7,757 bases of DNA, taken from the NCBI GenBank assembly GCA_044870295.1, contig JBIOYQ010000150.1:1-7757 (forward strand), written 5' to 3'. This document shows, one piece after another, positions 5,945 through 7,757 of this stretch. The notes beneath the pieces are model-generated. The model was not told the DNA's origin and ran no database searches. It was given only the letters and a program-made list of their open reading frames with translations. How positions within the stretch are numbered: position 1 is the stretch's first letter; each line of letters opens with the position of its first letter. The position numbers were made by a program, and so were the translations under genes. This DNA is from AC-52 sp044870295. GTDB lineage: Bacteria; Actinomycetota; UBA4738.

Positions 5945-7225
5945 CTACGGCAGGTTCGGGTGAACCACGAACAGGCCCTGCTCGATCCCGGCGATCACCA
6001 CATTGCCGCTCGGGAAGAAGGGGTAGTTGGCCCACGTCCCGTTGAAGTCGGGGCTGTCTCCGGCGGGATAGACGTCGAAGAAGGCGATCTCCGTGGTCGT
6101 CGGCTGCAACTGGAGGATGCGCAGGCCTGCCTGGTAGTTCGACTGGTAGACCACGTTGCCCCTGACGTACTGGTTGTGGTCGATGGCGCCCGTCGTGTTC
6201 TTGAAGATGGAGGCGACGAACGGCGCCTCCAAGTCCGAGACGTCGAAGAATCGGGTCCACGTCTTGTGTCCGCTGTAGATCTCGTCGAGCTCGTCGTCCA
6301 GGATCAACGTGGACTGATCGCGCGTCAGCCAGCCCTGATGAGTGAAGCCGAGTCCCGGATAGGGCGTGCGCGAGATCAGCTGGGGGTTGGCCTTGTCGGT
6401 CACGTCGACGATGGTGACCGTGTCGACGTTGGCCAGGAAGCAGATCTCTTGGCCACGATGCTCCGCGTCCGGTCCCTGGTAGATGACGCACTGGGCATCG
6501 TGCGTGTATCCGTCATCGGCGTAGCAACCCACGAACGTCGGGTGCAGCGGGTGCCTGATGTCGATCATGTGCGGGCCGCCGTCACAGGTGTTGCTGCCGT
6601 CCGCATAGGCGAATCCGGTCTTGCGGTTGATCGAGATCGTGTGCGACGTGTTGAACTCGGTGTACAGCACCGTCTCGGTGAACGTGACGGGTGGATTCGG
6701 CACGTCTCGAAGTTGCCGGAGGTCGAAGATCTGCATCCCGTGACTGCCGCACAGGTCGCAGACGATGAAGGCGAAGTTCTTGTAGATCCCGATCTCGCGC
6801 CACGACGTGGCGAAGGTGCGCGTGGGCAGGTTCCCGAGGTAGACGGGGTTGACCGGATCCGAGATGTCGACGAAGGCCGTCCCGTTGGACCGGCCCATGA
6901 CGGCGTACTCCTTGTGCGTGGACGGATCCGTCCACCCCTCGATGTCGCTCCCGTTCCCTCCACCGATCTGGGCCAGCGGCAGGAAGGACATGAGGTCGAT
7001 GCTCTTGCACGGGTAGGTCCCGGCGAACCCGTCGACGCACGGGGTGAAGGACATGGCCGGCAGGTCGAGGGCGGGATGCAGCGTCTTCCTGGTCGCCTCG
7101 CGTGCGACGTGGTCGGGATCACCGCCGGCCGCGAACCCCAGCGACCCGATCCAGACGCCGGCCACGGCCAGCGACATCGCGAGCGCGATCCGAACCGTCG
7201 AGCGAACGGCGAACGGGACCTTCAC
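5945..7225 (-). CDS. Secreted choice-of-anchor B / LVIVD-repeat family protein
   Basis: A 426-residue exported protein. Start GTG (7225-7223 on the - strand) follows a GGAGGG-type ribosome-binding site by 4 bases. Residues 1-34 form a signal peptide: basic n-region with R8 and R12, hydrophobic core IALAMSLAVAGVWIGSLGFA, likely cleavage near FAAG. The mature part carries recurring propeller-like strands ending in VDISDP (119-124), FDL, MIDIRHP, TIVDVTDKANP (271-281) and FDVSDLEAP, as in LVIVD-repeat proteins. Blocks such as SIDLMSFLPLAQIGGG, GYTHDAQC, THQGWLT, AIDHNQYV and FPSGNVVIAGIEQGLFV recall the family called 'choice-of-anchor B', named for its variable C-terminal sorting signals. Here the protein ends at HPNLP with no LPXTG, PEP-CTERM or transmembrane anchor, so it is probably released or retained otherwise. 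Six or more Cys suggest disulfides. A distinctive CDLCGSHGM stands at 156-164. Biochemical function unknown. Confidence 0.88.
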   Translation of the reverse strand: MKVPFAVRSTVRIALAMSLAVAGVWIGSLGFAAGGDPDHVAREATRKTLHPALDLPAMSFTPCVDGFAGTYPCKSIDLMSFLPLAQIGGGNGSDIEGWTDPSTHKEYAVMGRSNGTAFVDISDPVNPVYLGNLPTRTFATSWREIGIYKNFAFIVCDLCGSHGMQIFDLRQLRDVPNPPVTFTETVLYTEFNTSHTISINRKTGFAYADGSNTCDGGPHMIDIRHPLHPTFVGCYADDGYTHDAQCVIYQGPDAEHRGQEICFLANVDTVTIVDVTDKANPQLISRTPYPGLGFTHQGWLTRDQSTLILDDELDEIYSGHKTWTRFFDVSDLEAPFVASIFKNTTGAIDHNQYVRGNVVYQSNYQAGLRILQLQPTTTEIAFFDVYPAGDSPDFNGTWANYPFFPSGNVVIAGIEQGLFVVHPNLP

Positions 7226-7263
7226 GGCGCCCTCCCTCTCCTCGAGTGCCAGCGGACCGACCT

Positions 7264-7328
7264 GAAGCCCGGCGTAGTCTAGGTAGTGGCTTCGGGTTGC
7301 GCAAAGAGGCCCGTCCGTGCGCCCGAAG
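7264..7328. repeat. Nested inverted repeats in the divergent intergenic region
   Basis: GAAGCC (7264-7269) pairs with GGCTTC (7288-7293), bracketing the - strand -10 box. CTTCGGG (7290-7296) pairs with CCCGAAG (7322-7328), bracketing the palindrome TTGCGCAA (7297-7304). The second pair could also form a hairpin in the ATPase leader just before its Shine-Dalgarno. The layout suits an operator shared by the two divergent genes, but the arms are short and could be chance in GC-rich DNA. Confidence 0.35.
7276..7304 (-). promoter_or_regulatory. Candidate promoter of the LVIVD-repeat gene
   Basis: On the - strand, TTGCGC (7304-7299, 3 of 6 to TTGACA), a 17-base spacer and TAGACT (7281-7276, 4 of 6 to TATAAT). 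The predicted start is ~45 bases before the GTG codon. The -35 box overlaps the palindrome TTGCGCAA (7297-7304). The boxes are moderate, so the call is tentative. Confidence 0.4.
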
Positions 7329-7333
7329 GTTCC

Positions 7334-7346
7334 AGGAGGTGCCTTG
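7334..7346 (+). promoter_or_regulatory. Ribosome-binding site and TTG start of the copper ATPase
   Basis: AGGAGG (7334-7339) is a perfect Shine-Dalgarno core with 4 bases to TTG 7344. This supports TTG over the in-frame ATG at 7398, which has no binding site and would cut off the His-rich N-terminus. Confidence 0.7.
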
Positions 7347-7757
7347 GCCCAGCACACGGGACACGTGGCTCACGAAGGCCATGCTGACCACGCGGCCATG
7401 TTCCGCGACCGGTTCTGGTGGACGGTGGCTCTCTCGTTCCCCGTGGTCGTGTACAGCGAGATGTTCCAGCGGCTCCTCCACTACACGGCCCCGACGTTCC
7501 CGGGGAGCGGCTGGGTCTCACCGATCCTGGGCACCGCCATCTTCTTCTATGGGGGCTGGCCGTTCCTGACCGGCGCGATCGACGAGATCCGCCGGCGGCA
7601 GCCCGGCATGATGCTCCTGATCGGACTGGCCATCACGGTGGCGTTCACAGCCAGCTGGGTCACCCAGACCGGTGCCGTCGACCTCGATTTCTGGTGGGAG
7701 CTGGCAGCCCTGATCGCCGTGATGCTCCTCGGCCACTGGCAGGAGATGAAGGCGGTC
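7344..7757 (+). CDS. Heavy-metal (copper-type) P1B ATPase, N-terminal part, 3' end outside the window
   Basis: 138 codons are present, open at the window edge. The N-terminus is His-rich (H4, H7, H10, H13, H16 in an Hx2H-like spacing) and leads into HAAMFRDRFWW. This resembles CopB-like copper or silver exporters, which have a His-rich leader in place of the CxxC-bearing HMA domain. Four hydrophobic segments are visible: about 26-41 (TVALSFPVVVYSEMF), 57-75 (GWVSPILGTAIFFYGGWPFL), 88-107 (GMMLLIGLAITVAFTASWVT) and 116-132 (FWWELAALIAVMLLGHW). The IRRRQPGMMLLI and MLLGHWQEMKA blocks are characteristic of the P1B subfamily. The phosphorylation (DKTGT) and metal-site (CPx/CPH) motifs would lie downstream, so ion specificity cannot be confirmed here. 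It is divergent from the secreted LVIVD-repeat gene, with 118 bases between starts. Confidence 0.88.
   Translation, partial: MAQHTGHVAHEGHADHAAMFRDRFWWTVALSFPVVVYSEMFQRLLHYTAPTFPGSGWVSPILGTAIFFYGGWPFLTGAIDEIRRRQPGMMLLIGLAITVAFTASWVTQTGAVDLDFWWELAALIAVMLLGHWQEMKAV

Noticed and set aside
5840..7282. 480-codon + strand open frame opposite the LVIVD gene
   Set aside because: The - strand frame has a signal peptide and conserved family blocks; the + strand frame is its mirror shadow and has no ribosome-binding site.
1..7757. CRISPR arrays, insertion sequences, attachment sites
   Set aside because: No regularly spaced repeats, transposase or integrase motifs or tRNA ends were seen; the segment looks like stable chromosomal backbone.

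Overview
The window is a compact, GC-rich (by eye about two thirds G+C) bacterial chromosome segment. Gene order on the + strand is comF-like phosphoribosyltransferase (5' end cut by the window edge), a structured non-coding RNA, short raiA/hpf, an orphan NarL-type response regulator, secA and prfB. A - strand gene for a secreted beta-propeller-like protein and a divergent copper-type P-type ATPase (3' end cut) follow. The comF/raiA/secA neighbourhood is typical of Actinomycetota. The RF2 gene still carries the programmed +1 frameshift, which as I recall is missing from the best-known actinomycetes (Streptomyces, Mycobacterium). I therefore lean towards a deep-branching or uncultured actinomycetotal lineage; this is inference, not proof.

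Region 1 (1-1245) is the most interesting part. Between comF and raiA is a 232-nt stretch without a gene of its own. It has a good extended -10 promoter (TGCTATACT, inside the last codons of comF). It then has a 9-bp perfect end-closing helix (644-652 with 870-878) that encloses at least five further hairpins or helices. Position and architecture match the published 'raiA motif' RNA, an abundant structured RNA of unknown biochemical function that typically lies between raiA and comFC in Bacillota and Actinomycetota. Immediately before raiA, a perfect 12-bp palindrome overlaps the Shine-Dalgarno sequence.

Region 2 (1221-2004) is an orphan response regulator with its own strong promoter at the 3' end of raiA and a 24-nt dyad near the predicted transcription start. 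Region 3 (2047-5931) is secA followed 14 nt later by prfB, probably one transcript from a perfect TATAAT box upstream of secA. prfB reads through an in-frame UGA at codon 23 by the classical CUU-UGA-C shift with an internal Shine-Dalgarno. Its codon-recognition tripeptide reads SPY instead of the usual SPF.

Region 4 (5945-7757) holds a convergent gene for a Sec-exported 'choice-of-anchor B'/LVIVD-repeat protein that has no surface anchor, and a divergent P1B-type copper ATPase with a His-rich N-terminus. They share a 118-nt intergenic region with nested inverted repeats. The theme of regions 1-3 is translation and secretion housekeeping: ribosome hibernation, stop-codon release and protein export. 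Region 4 is envelope and metal handling.
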